This document shows, piece by piece, positions 1 through 8,384 of a stretch of DNA of 64,000 bases (positions are counted from its first letter, which is position 1; every line of letters starts with the position of its first letter). Made by a program: the position numbers and the translations under genes. The stretch is from Acidiferrobacterales bacterium (lineage in GTDB: Bacteria; Pseudomonadota; Gammaproteobacteria; Arenicellales; Poriferihabitantaceae): the NCBI GenBank assembly GCA_019633985.1, contig JAHQWE010000089.1, forward strand, positions 1-64,000. Direction: 5' to 3'. The notes below the pieces were generated by a model that was given only the letters and a program-made list of their open reading frames with translations, ran no database searches and had not been told where the DNA came from.

Positions 1-381
1 CTCACCAATGAAATTTCTCCTGTGGAGGCAGATGTCGGCCGTTTTGTGAATGATCACAAAGAGAACTTCATTGGTAAAAGTGCATTAGACAAAATCCGCC
101 AGGGACAGCCAGAACTCAAGATCGTCTATTTGGATGTGGAACTGGGAGACAATGACATCGCAGGCAATGAGACGGTATTCGTGGATGGCAAACCCATCGG
201 TATCACGACTTCCGGCGGTTTTGGACACACCACCGGCAAAAGTCTTGGATTTGCTTACGTCGATGCAGAGTTTGCGGCAGAAGGCACCAAGTTGGCGGTA
301 GAGCTTCTGGGGCAAATGCGGGAGGCCGTGGTCATCAATGATCCGGTATGGGATCCGAAAGCGGAGCGATCCCGGGCTTAA
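1..381 (+). CDS. GcvT-like/dimethylglycine dehydrogenase family protein, C-terminal end (partial)
   Basis: The frame is open from the first base and runs to a TAA stop, so only the last 126 residues are present. They match the C-terminal beta-barrel domain of the glycine-cleavage T protein, as found at the end of FAD-dependent dimethylglycine/sarcosine dehydrogenases: the VGRFV segment, the IGKSAL segment, the TTSGGFGHTTGKSLG stretch and a closing ND-WDPKAERSRA tail. In that family the domain carries the one-carbon unit to tetrahydrofolate after oxidative demethylation. The FAD domain lies outside the window, so the exact substrate (dimethylglycine, sarcosine or another methylamine) cannot be told. 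Family call fairly sure, substrate unknown. Confidence 0.8.
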   Translation, partial: LTNEISPVEADVGRFVNDHKENFIGKSALDKIRQGQPELKIVYLDVELGDNDIAGNETVFVDGKPIGITTSGGFGHTTGKSLGFAYVDAEFAAEGTKLAVELLGQMREAVVINDPVWDPKAERSRA

Positions 382-444
382 TCAGTCAACAAAAGCCGCT
401 GCCTGCAACCGGGCAGCGGCAAATCAGCACATGAATTTTACCCT

Positions 445-1269
445 CTATTTTTCGCACACAATGTAAACGATCCAGCTTGGGTCGTCGTCGCCGAGATCTG
501 TCGGGTAATAATCGCCATTGCCTTCACCGGTTTCCTCATCGGTTCCTTCCCAATATACCTGCACTTTGCTAAATCCCGCTTCCACCAACAACTCTTGGAG
601 CTCTGGTAGCGTCCACATCCGCCAGTCGTAGGTAAACGCTTTATGTAGCCAGGACTTATCTTTGAACCGAAAATGGATATGGCACAGCATTTCCGCAGTG
701 ATTGGGTTGTAGCGTTTCTGGTGCCAAAAGTAATCAAAGTCGTCAAACTTCGTTTTCTCCCTGATTTGGCGCCAGGATTCATGGCCACCGTAAGCGTCGA
801 TAAAAAATATACCATCATCTTTTAATCCTTCACGGGCTTGTGCGAAGTAGGCGCGCAAGGCGTCACGGGTTTTGAATAGCTGGTAGCTGAAGTTCATCGC
901 GAGAATCACATCAGCGGGATCAACCTCAGCATTCATGACGTCCTGATTAATGAGGTCGATGCGATCTTGCTGCTCAGGGTTGAGTGCACTGATTTTATTT
1001 TTGATTCCCCAATTCAGCACTTCCTGGTCCAGGTCGAGACCAATCGCGGTGTTATTTTTTCGACGTTTTACCCACTCACAGCTGGTGTTTCCGGTACCAC
1101 AAAAATCTTCGCGTAAAAAACGGGCTTTTTTACCTCGCAACGCTTCATAGGTTTCGTCCACCATATCGACCTCTGATTCCACGCATTGCACTGCTTTTTC
1201 ATAGTATTCGTGCCGGTCGGCGGTATAAGCGATAGTGCCGGGCTTCGGCGCCTTATTTTTTTTTGCCAT
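445..1269 (-). CDS. class I SAM-dependent methyltransferase
   Basis: A 274-residue protein starting at the ATG for MAKKNKAPKPG; an upstream in-frame start would add 23 residues that overlap the divergent phosphatase gene and look non-coding. Motif I is EDFCGTGNTSCEW near residue 75, followed by the acidic GLDLDQEV strand end that would bind the SAM ribose. Then come a DVILAMNFSYQLF strand and a DGIFFIDAYGG strand, all in Rossmann methyltransferase order. The C-terminal part has many aromatic residues and no membrane segment, so it should be cytoplasmic. The substrate is not recognisable. It is divergent from the SixA-like gene, with 54 bases between starts. Confidence 0.75.
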   Translation of the reverse strand: MAKKNKAPKPGTIAYTADRHEYYEKAVQCVESEVDMVDETYEALRGKKARFLREDFCGTGNTSCEWVKRRKNNTAIGLDLDQEVLNWGIKNKISALNPEQQDRIDLINQDVMNAEVDPADVILAMNFSYQLFKTRDALRAYFAQAREGLKDDGIFFIDAYGGHESWRQIREKTKFDDFDYFWHQKRYNPITAEMLCHIHFRFKDKSWLHKAFTYDWRMWTLPELQELLVEAGFSKVQVYWEGTDEETGEGNGDYYPTDLGDDDPSWIVYIVCEK

Positions 1270-1323
1270 GCGTGAAACAGCGGGGAGTAAAATGAGCGCG
1301 TATTGTACTGATCGGGATAGCCA

Positions 1324-1815
1324 ATGGCGACACAACAACTTGTTTTACTTCGACATGCAAAATCGGACTGGCACAGCGGTGTACAGAGAGATTTTGATCG
1401 CCCTTTAAATCGAAGAGGGCGGTTAGCTGCACCAGCGATGGGAGACTGGTTTACTGAAAACGAGATTCGGCCTGACATTATCTTGTGTTCACCTGCTGAA
1501 CGCACCCGGGAAACAATCGCACTGGTATCGGAGAGGTGCCAATGGAGCGACATTGAGTTAGCGTTTGTTCCCTCTCTTTATCATGCGTCGCTTCAAGACC
1601 TACTTCAGAGTATTGAATCTGGATTAGATGACCATCGTTCTATCATGTTGGTGGGTCATAACCCCGGCCTGGAATTGTTGTTGCTGCATTGTTTTCCTGA
1701 AACTCCCAGCTTCCCTGACGGCAAGTTCATGCCAACAGCCACAGCGGCCGTGATGGAGATGGTAAACGGCGTGCCGTCTGCTTTATTGCATTTGAAACGT
1801 CCGGGAAAGCTCTAA
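1324..1815 (+). CDS. sixA: SixA-like phosphohistidine phosphatase
   Basis: A 163-residue member of the histidine phosphatase (phosphoglycerate mutase-like) superfamily. The catalytic LLRHAKSDW signature is at residues 8-16; the phosphorylated His is in RHA. A second motif, LCSPAERTRET (about residues 54-64), supplies the phosphate-binding arginine, and VGHNPGLE (about 114-121) supplies the second catalytic His. Length and motifs match SixA, which removes phosphate from histidine phosphotransfer domains such as those of ArcB or the nitrogen PTS. The partner is not encoded here. Family sure, physiological target inferred. Confidence 0.8.
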   Translation: MATQQLVLLRHAKSDWHSGVQRDFDRPLNRRGRLAAPAMGDWFTENEIRPDIILCSPAERTRETIALVSERCQWSDIELAFVPSLYHASLQDLLQSIESGLDDHRSIMLVGHNPGLELLLLHCFPETPSFPDGKFMPTATAAVMEMVNGVPSALLHLKRPGKL

Positions 1816-2122
1816 ACACGAGACATATTCGGATCACATGTCCGAATAAAGCGGGCGCCCTCACAGTGCGTGGTGACCGCTGAATTTCACTTCGGGATTA
1901 ATCAACATTTCCAAGAATTATTTTGGGAATGCCGCAGGATGGCCATGTTTGCAAGGCCTCTGCGCCCATGAAGGCGTACCAACTTATAGGAATCAATGTA
2001 TTAGAAGGTATTCCAAAACGCCACATTAGAAGTGATGGTTAAGTTTCTATCTCACTGATTTTATTGGGTTTATTGCCGAATTGTGGTGCCGTTCCCTAAC
2101 GCTTTGTGGGATAATTTCGGGG
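1816..2122. other. non-coding stretch before the recA promoter
   Basis: No convincing ORF on either strand. The only structure I can support is the 8-bp hairpin at 1826-1848 right after the sixA-like stop. Farther on there are AT-rich stretches and a small ATGGCCAT palindrome near 1945, with no tRNA or clear small-RNA signature. Confidence 0.5.
1826..1848 (+). terminator. hairpin after the SixA-like gene
   Basis: TATTCGGA (1826-1833) pairs perfectly with TCCGAATA (1841-1848) around a 7-base loop. It begins 11 bases after the stop codon. There is no U-tract behind it, so it may be a 3'-end stabiliser or factor-assisted terminator, not a strong intrinsic one. Confidence 0.4.
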
Positions 2123-2151
2123 TTGAACAATCGCTGTGATACTGATATGTT
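2123..2151 (+). promoter_or_regulatory. recA sigma-70 promoter
   Basis: A -35 box TTGAAC (2123-2128) is followed by exactly 17 bases and then TATGTT (2146-2151). Each box matches 4 of 6 consensus positions at ideal spacing. Transcription would start near 2158, giving a leader of about 150 bases before the recA ATG. The -10 box is overlapped by the palindrome at 2149-2166. Confidence 0.55.
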
Positions 2152-2166
2152 CTCAAAAATGAGAAC
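2149..2166. promoter_or_regulatory. perfect palindrome in operator position at recA
   Basis: GTTCTCAAAAATGAGAAC: two 7-base arms (GTTCTCA and TGAGAAC) around four A. It overlaps the -10 box and the likely start site, where a repressor would block RNA polymerase. In most Gammaproteobacteria LexA binds CTGT-N8-ACAG, and I see no such box upstream of recA here; the nearest CTGT (2134-2137) has no matching ACAG. This palindrome is the best candidate operator, possibly for a LexA with altered specificity. That role is inference. Confidence 0.45.
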
Positions 2167-2196
2167 AAGTTGCGAGATGCTTTATTGCAACTTGTT
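2164..2196 (+). other. hairpin in the recA leader
   Basis: AACAAGTTGC (2164-2173) pairs perfectly with GCAACTTGTT (2187-2196) across a 13-base loop, followed by TTCTGG. In RNA this would form a 10-bp stem about 115 bases before the recA start. Its left arm shares bases 2164-2166 with the operator-like palindrome, so the two structures cannot form together in RNA. Confidence 0.45.
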
Positions 2197-2311
2197 TTCT
2201 GGTGTTGATGTTGGATCGAAGAAGCTATGGATAGTGATATTTCGCCATCAACCCGCTGTAGTACTTCAACTTTATTTACGACAAATTTATTTACGAAACG
2301 AGCAAACAATA

Positions 2312-3370
2312 ATGGATGACAACAAAAGAAAAGCCCTTGATGCCGCACTAGGCCAGATTGATCGACAGTTTGGTAAAGGCTCTGTGATGCGACTCGGCGA
2401 CAACAGCGTTGCACATAACGTACAGGCGTATTCAACAGGTTCAATTGGGTTGGATATCGCTCTCGGCATCGGCGGGTTGCCCAGAGGAAGGGTGATCGAA
2501 ATTTATGGGCCGGAGTCTTCGGGTAAAACGACAATGACGTTATCCGTTATCGCTGAAGCGCAAAAGCTCGGCGGCACCGCTGCGTTTATCGATGCTGAAC
2601 ATGCGTTAGATCCCACCTATGCAGAGAAACTTGGTGTCAATATCGACGAGTTGCTGGTTTCTCAGCCTGACACTGGCGAGCAAGCCTTAGAGATAGCAGA
2701 CATGCTGGTACGTTCTGCAGCAGTCGATGTGGTCATAGTTGATTCCGTTGCTGCGCTAACCCCCAAAGCCGAGATCGAAGGAGAAATGGGGGACCATCAC
2801 GTTGGTCTGCAAGCGCGATTAATGTCGCAAGCGCTGCGAAAGCTGACCGCCAATATTAAAAAGTCAAACACTATGGTGATCTTCATCAACCAAATCAGAC
2901 TGAAGATTGGTGTGATGTTTGGTAATCCCGAGACGACAACGGGTGGTAATGCACTGAAATTCTATTCCTCTGTTCGCCTAGATATTCGTCGCATTGGCGC
3001 GATCAAGAAAGGGGATGAGATTTTGGGTAACCAAACGAGGGTAAAGGTGATCAAGAACAAGGTTGCGCCACCGTTCAAACAGACTGAATTTGACATCTTA
3101 TATAACGAGGGTATTTCCAAGCTGGGTGAGCTGATCGACCTCGGTGTAGAAGTGGGCATCATTGAAAAGTCGGGTGCCTGGTATAGCTATGGAAAGGATC
3201 GTATTGGTCAGGGCCGCGATAATGTCAGAGCGTTTCTCAAGGAGAATATGCAAATGGCCGAAGAAATCGAGCGAATTATTCGTGAGAAAAAAGGTTTGAT
3301 TCCAACCGAAGCGTCGGGGGATGTGGATGCGGATGAAGACCTGGCTGCAGACGCGTCGGTAGAAATCTAG
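2312..3370 (+). CDS. recA: recombinase RecA
   Basis: A 352-residue protein of normal RecA length, starting at the ATG for [15 protein letters not shown]; upstream in-frame starts would add 77 residues with no counterpart in RecA. The Walker A motif GPESSGKT is at residues 66-73, the Walker B strand [10 protein letters not shown] lies near residue 140, and the L1/L2 DNA-binding loops ([10 protein letters not shown] and the [15 protein letters not shown] region) are intact. The C-terminus is acidic, as expected. RecA forms the filament for strand exchange and stimulates LexA self-cleavage. It is followed by a hairpin and then recX, its usual partner. Confidence 0.98.
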   Translation: MDDNKRKALDAALGQIDRQFGKGSVMRLGDNSVAHNVQAYSTGSIGLDIALGIGGLPRGRVIEIYGPESSGKTTMTLSVIAEAQKLGGTAAFIDAEHALDPTYAEKLGVNIDELLVSQPDTGEQALEIADMLVRSAAVDVVIVDSVAALTPKAEIEGEMGDHHVGLQARLMSQALRKLTANIKKSNTMVIFINQIRLKIGVMFGNPETTTGGNALKFYSSVRLDIRRIGAIKKGDEILGNQTRVKVIKNKVAPPFKQTEFDILYNEGISKLGELIDLGVEVGIIEKSGAWYSYGKDRIGQGRDNVRAFLKENMQMAEEIERIIREKKGLIPTEASGDVDADEDLAADASVEI

Positions 3371-3384
3371 AAACTGTCTGCAAA

Positions 3385-3437
3385 TTCGTTTTGACGGACT
3401 GATGGAGAAGCTTCTCTTGTTGGTCCGTTAAAACGAG
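3385..3437 (+). terminator. long stem-loop between recA and recX
   Basis: Bases 3385-3399 pair with 3423-3437 in a 15-bp stem, with two G-U pairs. The 23-base loop itself contains the perfect 12-base palindrome GAGAAGCTTCTC. It starts 15 bases after the recA stop. No U-tract follows, so it is probably a partial terminator or an mRNA end that limits recX expression, as is known for the recA-recX gap of E. coli. Confidence 0.5.
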
Positions 3438-3564
3438 CTCGATTGGTTGACCAAAATCACAGCATTCCTCTCCTGAATAAAGCACTGTTGAAGCGCATTG
3501 AGAGTGATAGACTAATGGTTCATTCCAGGAAATTTCGCAGATTTGACACCACAAAATTAGCACT

Positions 3565-4086
3565 ATGAGTTCGAACAAGTGTCATTTTGAAAGTCATAAA
3601 AACCCAGAAATCGTTTCGCCACTAGAGTCGGAGTTATCACAGCAAGTGTCCAAGAAACAATTTCTTGCATTGCTGGATCATGCATATCGATATTTAATGC
3701 GACGCGAGCATAGTGAGCATGAATTGCGGCAGAAGCTCCGAAGGTGGGACGAGTCCGATCAGATTGATGAGGCCTTGAAGGTTCTGAAGGAACGAAACGC
3801 ACAATCTGATTTGCGTTATGCAGAACACCTTGCTCGCGTGCGTTTCAATGCAGGGAAGGGGCCTGCAGTTTTAAAGCAGGAACTGAAGCAGCATCAGATT
3901 GATCCTGTAATCATGGAGGAAGTGATGTCTGAATATGATGGAAAGTGGTCCGCGTCAGCGGAAGAAGTTAGGCAAAAAAAGTTTGGTTTAGAATCACCTA
4001 AGGACTACAAAACCTGGGCAAAACAAGCGCGCTTTTTGCAACAGCGGGGCTTCTCTTCACAAGATATACCTGGATACGACGACTAG
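3565..4086 (+). CDS. recX: regulatory protein RecX
   Basis: A 173-residue protein with the RecX helical repeats: the AYRYLMRREHSEHELRQKL segment (about residues 41-59), then the LKERNAQSDLRYAEHLARVR region, then a third repeat ending near the C-terminus. RecX binds the RecA filament and limits its growth and activity. It lies 194 bases after recA on the same strand, separated by the long stem-loop, so most expression probably comes from limited read-through. The N-terminal 30 residues are polar and variable. No promoter of its own is convincing. Confidence 0.92.
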   Translation: MSSNKCHFESHKNPEIVSPLESELSQQVSKKQFLALLDHAYRYLMRREHSEHELRQKLRRWDESDQIDEALKVLKERNAQSDLRYAEHLARVRFNAGKGPAVLKQELKQHQIDPVIMEEVMSEYDGKWSASAEEVRQKKFGLESPKDYKTWAKQARFLQQRGFSSQDIPGYDD

Positions 4087-4202
4087 CGCAGGGTTCTTCG
4101 AGCTTGGGTGTACATGAAGGCTCGTGCGAACTCACCTTCAGAAGTTGAAATTGGATCAGGTGTTTCGTTTTCATTGAGTCCACGAACCGGGTGAGTGGTG
4201 GC

Positions 4203-4230
4203 TTGATTTACTAAGAGACTCCGCTATGAT
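4203..4230 (+). promoter_or_regulatory. alaS sigma-70 promoter
   Basis: TTGATT (4203-4208), a 16-base spacer, and TATGAT (4225-4230), which matches 5 of 6 consensus positions. The start site would be near 4237, a leader of about 23 bases before the alaS ATG. Confidence 0.6.
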
Positions 4231-4259
4231 CCACTGCCCGTCGTTCGATTCCTTCAGCT

Positions 4260-6851
4260 ATGAACATCAATGAAATCCGTCAGAGGTTTCTGAAATATTT
4301 TGAGTCCAAAGGGCACACCATTGTGGATAGTAGCTCTCTGGTCCCCGGCAATGACCCTACTTTGTTGTTTACCAACGCGGGTATGGTGCAATTTAAGGAT
4401 TTGTTTCTTGGGGAAGAAAAACGCGACTATGTGCGAGCGGTCACTTCTCAGCGCTGTGTGCGGGCAGGAGGAAAGCACAATGACTTGGAAAATGTCGGAT
4501 ATACCGCTCGGCACCACACATTTTTCGAGATGTTGGGAAATTTCAGTTTTGGCGACTATTTTAAAGAAGATGCCATTCGATTTGCCTGGGAGCTTCTGAC
4601 AGAGGAGTTTGGGCTGCCTGCAGATAAGCTATGGGTTACGGTTTTCGAAGAAGATGACGAAGCTGAGTCTATTTGGGTAAATGAAATAGGCGTGCCAATT
4701 GACCGCGTGACGCGAATAGGAGCGAAGGACAACTTCTGGCAGATGGGGGACACCGGTCCTTGCGGACCTTGTTCAGAAATATTTTATGACCATGGTCCAG
4801 AAGTCGAAGGTGGGCCACCAGGAACACCCGAAGAGGATGGTGATCGATATGTTGAAATTTGGAACCTCGTATTCATGCAGTTTAATCGAAGCGCTGATGG
4901 CACGCTGACACCACTTCCTAAACCATCCGTAGACACGGGTATGGGGTTAGAACGAATTGCAGCGGTGATGCAGCATGTTCACAGTAATTATGAAACAGAT
5001 TTGTTCGAACGACTGATTGCGGCTTCGGCTAAAGTAATTGGGATTTCTGATCTGGAAAGCAAATCGCTCCGTGTTATTTCAGATCATATCCGTTCTACCT
5101 CCTATTTGATTTTGGATGGCGTCGTTCCGTCTAACGAGGGTAGAGGATATGTATTACGGAGGATTATTCGCCGTGCTGTTAGACACGGTTATCAGCTTGG
5201 TTGTCGTGAACCATTTATGCATAAGCTGGTTCAACCGCTTGTTGATGAGATGGGAGATGCGTATCCGACATTGCGAGAAAATGCGGAAAAAGTCAGCGAA
5301 GTGCTCTTGAGAGAGAACGAAAGGTTTAATGAAACTCTTGATCAAGGGCTGAAGATTTTGGATCGCGAAATTGCCGATATGACGGGTAAACAGATAGATG
5401 GCAAGGTTGTGTTCAAACTGTATGACACTTTTGGGTTTCCGGCGGATCTGACCGCAGATGTGGCGCGCGAGCAGGGGCTATCAATCGATGAAGCTGGTTT
5501 TGAGGCAGCGATGGCCGTCCAGCGGGAGCAAGGTCAACGCGCTAGTAAATTTATTCAGGGAGAGAAGATCCGTTTGGAAGGAGTCGAACCCACTGTGTTT
5601 TGCGGTTACCAGGAATTGAAAGGGTTGGCTGAAGTTTCTGCATTGGTTAAAGATGAGCAACCGGTGCGGTCCTTGGGCGAAGCAGAATCCGGTGTTTTAG
5701 TAATGCCCACAACACCATTCTATGCCGAGAGTGGGGGACAAGTCGGCGACACGGGAATCATCCGGTTCTCGGGTGGATATTTTGAAGTTTCTGACACCCA
5801 GTATCTAGCGAACAAGGTAATTGGGCATTTTGGCCAGGTTAAACAAGGTACACTGAACATTGGCGAGAGTGTCGAAGCCAAAGTTGATGCTTGCTTGCGC
5901 TCGGGGAGTGCGAACAATCATTCTGCGACCCATCTATTACATGCGGCGCTGAAAAGTATTCTAGGGCAGCATGTACAGCAAAAAGGATCTTTGGTAGATG
6001 CTCGTCGCTTAAGGTTTGACTTCTCGCATCATGAGCCTATTTCTGGCGATGACATTTCGCAGATCGAACATTTGGTCAACGCGGAAATCAGACGTAACTC
6101 CAGTGTCATGGTAAAACAGATGGAGTTAGATGAGGCGCGGGCACAAGGTGCTGAGGCGCTCTTTGGCGAGAAGTATGATTCCAATGTAAGAACTATCCGA
6201 ATGGGTGAGTTCTCGTTTGAGTTATGTGGCGGTACACACGTCGATCAGACAGGTAATATTGGATTTTTTAAAATTTTGACAGAATCGGGCATCGCCGCCG
6301 GCGTGCGGAGAATAGAAGCGGTGACGGGAGACTCAGCAGAACAATGGGTTGATGCGCAGCTAGCCACGCTGAATAATGCTGCACTGACCCTAAAAACTTC
6401 GCCCGATCAAGTCAGCGCAAGATTGTCTTTGCTGTTAGAGCAGCAAAAAGAACAGCAAAAACAAATCCAATTGCTACAGGCGAAGTTAGCGACCGGCGGG
6501 AGTAGTGAAGATGCGATCACAAAAGTTTCTGGGGTAAACGTGGTGGCATTGAGACAGGATGACACTGATATCAAGACACTCCGAATTGTTGTAGACCAGT
6601 GGAAGAACAAACTCGGATCTGGCGTCGTGATGGTATCTGGTGTTAACGACGGTAAAGTCACGATGATTGCCGGCATAAGCAGTGATCTTAGTGACCGTCT
6701 TGCGGCGGGACAACTGATTGCAACGCTGGCTCCAGAGGTAGGCGGTAAAGGTGGTGGTAAAGCCGAACTCGCCCAAGGTGGTGGGCCAGAGACTCAAAAT
6801 ATCGACCGGCTAATTGATGCCACATATCAATGGGTTAAGGATAGTATTTAA
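4260..6851 (+). CDS. alaS: alanine--tRNA ligase
   Basis: An 863-residue class II synthetase with the full AlaS layout. The catalytic domain opens with MNINEIRQRFLKYFESKGH and includes the RCVRAGGKHNDLENVG stretch near residue 65. The editing domain has the zinc-ligand motifs NNHSATHLLH and CGGTHVDQTG, which hydrolyse Ser- and Gly-tRNA(Ala). The C-terminal coiled coil and C-Ala domain end with GGKGGGKAELAQGGG. Length is normal for Gammaproteobacteria. It joins alanine to tRNA(Ala) in the cytoplasm. It sits between recX and lysC, the conserved order in Pseudomonas-like genomes. Confidence 0.98.
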   Translation: MNINEIRQRFLKYFESKGHTIVDSSSLVPGNDPTLLFTNAGMVQFKDLFLGEEKRDYVRAVTSQRCVRAGGKHNDLENVGYTARHHTFFEMLGNFSFGDYFKEDAIRFAWELLTEEFGLPADKLWVTVFEEDDEAESIWVNEIGVPIDRVTRIGAKDNFWQMGDTGPCGPCSEIFYDHGPEVEGGPPGTPEEDGDRYVEIWNLVFMQFNRSADGTLTPLPKPSVDTGMGLERIAAVMQHVHSNYETDLFERLIAASAKVIGISDLESKSLRVISDHIRSTSYLILDGVVPSNEGRGYVLRRIIRRAVRHGYQLGCREPFMHKLVQPLVDEMGDAYPTLRENAEKVSEVLLRENERFNETLDQGLKILDREIADMTGKQIDGKVVFKLYDTFGFPADLTADVAREQGLSIDEAGFEAAMAVQREQGQRASKFIQGEKIRLEGVEPTVFCGYQELKGLAEVSALVKDEQPVRSLGEAESGVLVMPTTPFYAESGGQVGDTGIIRFSGGYFEVSDTQYLANKVIGHFGQVKQGTLNIGESVEAKVDACLRSGSANNHSATHLLHAALKSILGQHVQQKGSLVDARRLRFDFSHHEPISGDDISQIEHLVNAEIRRNSSVMVKQMELDEARAQGAEALFGEKYDSNVRTIRMGEFSFELCGGTHVDQTGNIGFFKILTESGIAAGVRRIEAVTGDSAEQWVDAQLATLNNAALTLKTSPDQVSARLSLLLEQQKEQQKQIQLLQAKLATGGSSEDAITKVSGVNVVALRQDDTDIKTLRIVVDQWKNKLGSGVVMVSGVNDGKVTMIAGISSDLSDRLAAGQLIATLAPEVGGKGGGKAELAQGGGPETQNIDRLIDATYQWVKDSI

Positions 6852-6940
6852 GTGTATTTTCAGTTCTAATACCCGACCTTCAAATCCAGCAGCCAGAAAC
6901 CCCTGGTGGTTTGGAAAATCCAAATTTGTGAGCACTAACT

Positions 6941-8173
6941 TTGGCGCTATTTGTAGAAAAATACGGCGGAACTTCTGTTGGTTCTGCTGAGAGAATTCAG
7001 GCTGTCGCAAACAATGTAGCGAAGTCCGCTCGTGAAGGTCACCGAATGGTGGTGGTAGTCTCTGCGATGAGTGGTGAAACCAATCGTCTTCTGCAGTTAG
7101 CGAGCGAGATCAGCCATTCGCCTTCGTCGCGTGAGCAAGATGTCTTGCTGTCTACCGGAGAGCAGGTCACTATTGCGTTGCTGTCGATGGCGTTGGAGGC
7201 CATTGGTGTTCCAGCCAGGTCTTATACTGGTGGCCAAATTCGAATACTGACTGACAACATACATGGTAAGGCCCGCATTCAGAAAATTGATGCTGAAAAA
7301 GTAAATCAGGATCTTGATCAGGGCAGGGTAGTTGTCGTTGCAGGATTTCAAGGTGTTGACGGTCTTAATAACATCACGACCCTTGGTCGAGGCGGCTCCG
7401 ATACTACGGCTGTGGCAATGGCAGCGGCCCTAAAAGCGGACGAATGCCGAATTTACACGGACGTCGACGGCGTTTACACCACAGATCCGCGGATTGTGCC
7501 GGAGGCGAAAAGACTGGATCGAATCACCTTCGAAGAGATGATTGAGCTCTCAGGAGCCGGTGCAAAAGTGTTGCAAATTCGTTCTGTTGAGTTTGCTGGA
7601 AAATATAACGTACCTCTTCGAGTGCTCTCATCATTCACCGAAGGGATAGGAACATTGATTACTTATGAGGACACATCGATGGAGCAGCCCCTAATTTCCG
7701 GAATCGCGCTTAGCCGGGATGAAGCCAAGCTTACAATAAGAGGAGTCCCGGACAAGCCAGGAATCGCGTTTAGCATTCTCGGTCCAGTTTCTGACGCACA
7801 TATTATTGTTGACATGATCGTGCAAAACATCGGTCTTGATGGGCTGACGGATTTTACTTTCACGATTCCAAGTGCTGACTTGGATCGCTGTAAAGAATTG
7901 TTGACGCCAGTAATAGAATCTCTGGGCGCGATCGACATGATTGGTGATAGTGACCTCGCAAAAATCTCCGTTGTAGGTGTTGGTATGCGATCGCATGCAG
8001 GTATTGCCACGACAATGTTTGAGGCGCTTTCGGACAAAGGAATAAATATTCAGATGATTTCTACATCTGAGATCAAAATTTCTGTTACGGTTGATAAAGA
8101 GTACGCTGAGCTGGCGGTTCGTACCCTTCATAAGGCGTTTGAACTCGATGAGGAGAAAACAACAACCGCTTAG
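6941..8173 (+). CDS. lysC: aspartate kinase
   Basis: A 410-residue aspartokinase that phosphorylates aspartate, the first step to lysine, threonine and methionine. The start is TTG: MALFVEKYGGTSVG matches the family N-terminus exactly, with no ATG in a suitable place. The kinase domain holds KYGGTSVG (residues 7-14) and the TLGRGGSDTTAVA stretch near 150. Two ACT regulatory domains follow from about residue 265, so feedback control by lysine and/or threonine is expected. It lies 89 bases after alaS; a small TTTGGA-AAA-TCCAAA hairpin at 6910-6924 sits just before the start. homoserine dehydrogenase, its pathway partner, is at 53.9 kb as a separate protein. Confidence 0.96.
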   Translation: MALFVEKYGGTSVGSAERIQAVANNVAKSAREGHRMVVVVSAMSGETNRLLQLASEISHSPSSREQDVLLSTGEQVTIALLSMALEAIGVPARSYTGGQIRILTDNIHGKARIQKIDAEKVNQDLDQGRVVVVAGFQGVDGLNNITTLGRGGSDTTAVAMAAALKADECRIYTDVDGVYTTDPRIVPEAKRLDRITFEEMIELSGAGAKVLQIRSVEFAGKYNVPLRVLSSFTEGIGTLITYEDTSMEQPLISGIALSRDEAKLTIRGVPDKPGIAFSILGPVSDAHIIVDMIVQNIGLDGLTDFTFTIPSADLDRCKELLTPVIESLGAIDMIGDSDLAKISVVGVGMRSHAGIATTMFEALSDKGINIQMISTSEIKISVTVDKEYAELAVRTLHKAFELDEEKTTTA

Positions 8174-8240
8174 CAAAATAAGCGAAAAAGAAAACACAGA
8201 TAAAACAGACGATTACAGAACAAAACCAGACGTAATTCAG

Positions 8241-8267
8241 TTGTAACTCAAAATAAAAGCGTATACT
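8241..8267 (+). promoter_or_regulatory. csrA promoter
   Basis: TTGTAA (8241-8246) and TATACT (8262-8267) with a 15-base spacer, slightly short. The -10 box matches 5 of 6. The leader would be about 110 bases. It contains two GGA motifs, at 8357-8359 and, in the Shine-Dalgarno sequence, at 8372-8374, spaced as CsrA dimers like to bind, so autoregulation is possible. Confidence 0.45.
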
Positions 8268-8384
8268 TTCCACCTCGAGTTTTTCTGGCAAGACTGCCAG
8301 CGTTTTCGTACCCGGTAGGGCGTAGGGAAACTCGAATGTTTTACACACAATTACCCGGACATAAAGAACCAGGAGCAGAGCAGA

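Noticed and set aside
2056..2071. 16-base identical stretch TGATTTTATTGGGTTT at 2056 and 39004
   Set aside because: Both are AT-rich gap sequences; one such match is expected by chance in 64 kb.
2131..2148. CTGT at 2134 as a normal SOS box
   Set aside because: The matching ACAG eight bases on is missing; the sequence reads TATG there.
4300..4599. Second frame inside alaS, and many similar long frames inside rnr, gspD, gabD and pntA
   Set aside because: They lie fully inside strongly conserved genes in another frame and match no family.
6852..6940. Possible lysine riboswitch before lysC
   Set aside because: The gap is under 90 bases and has only a 6-bp hairpin; a lysine riboswitch needs about 170 bases and five helices.
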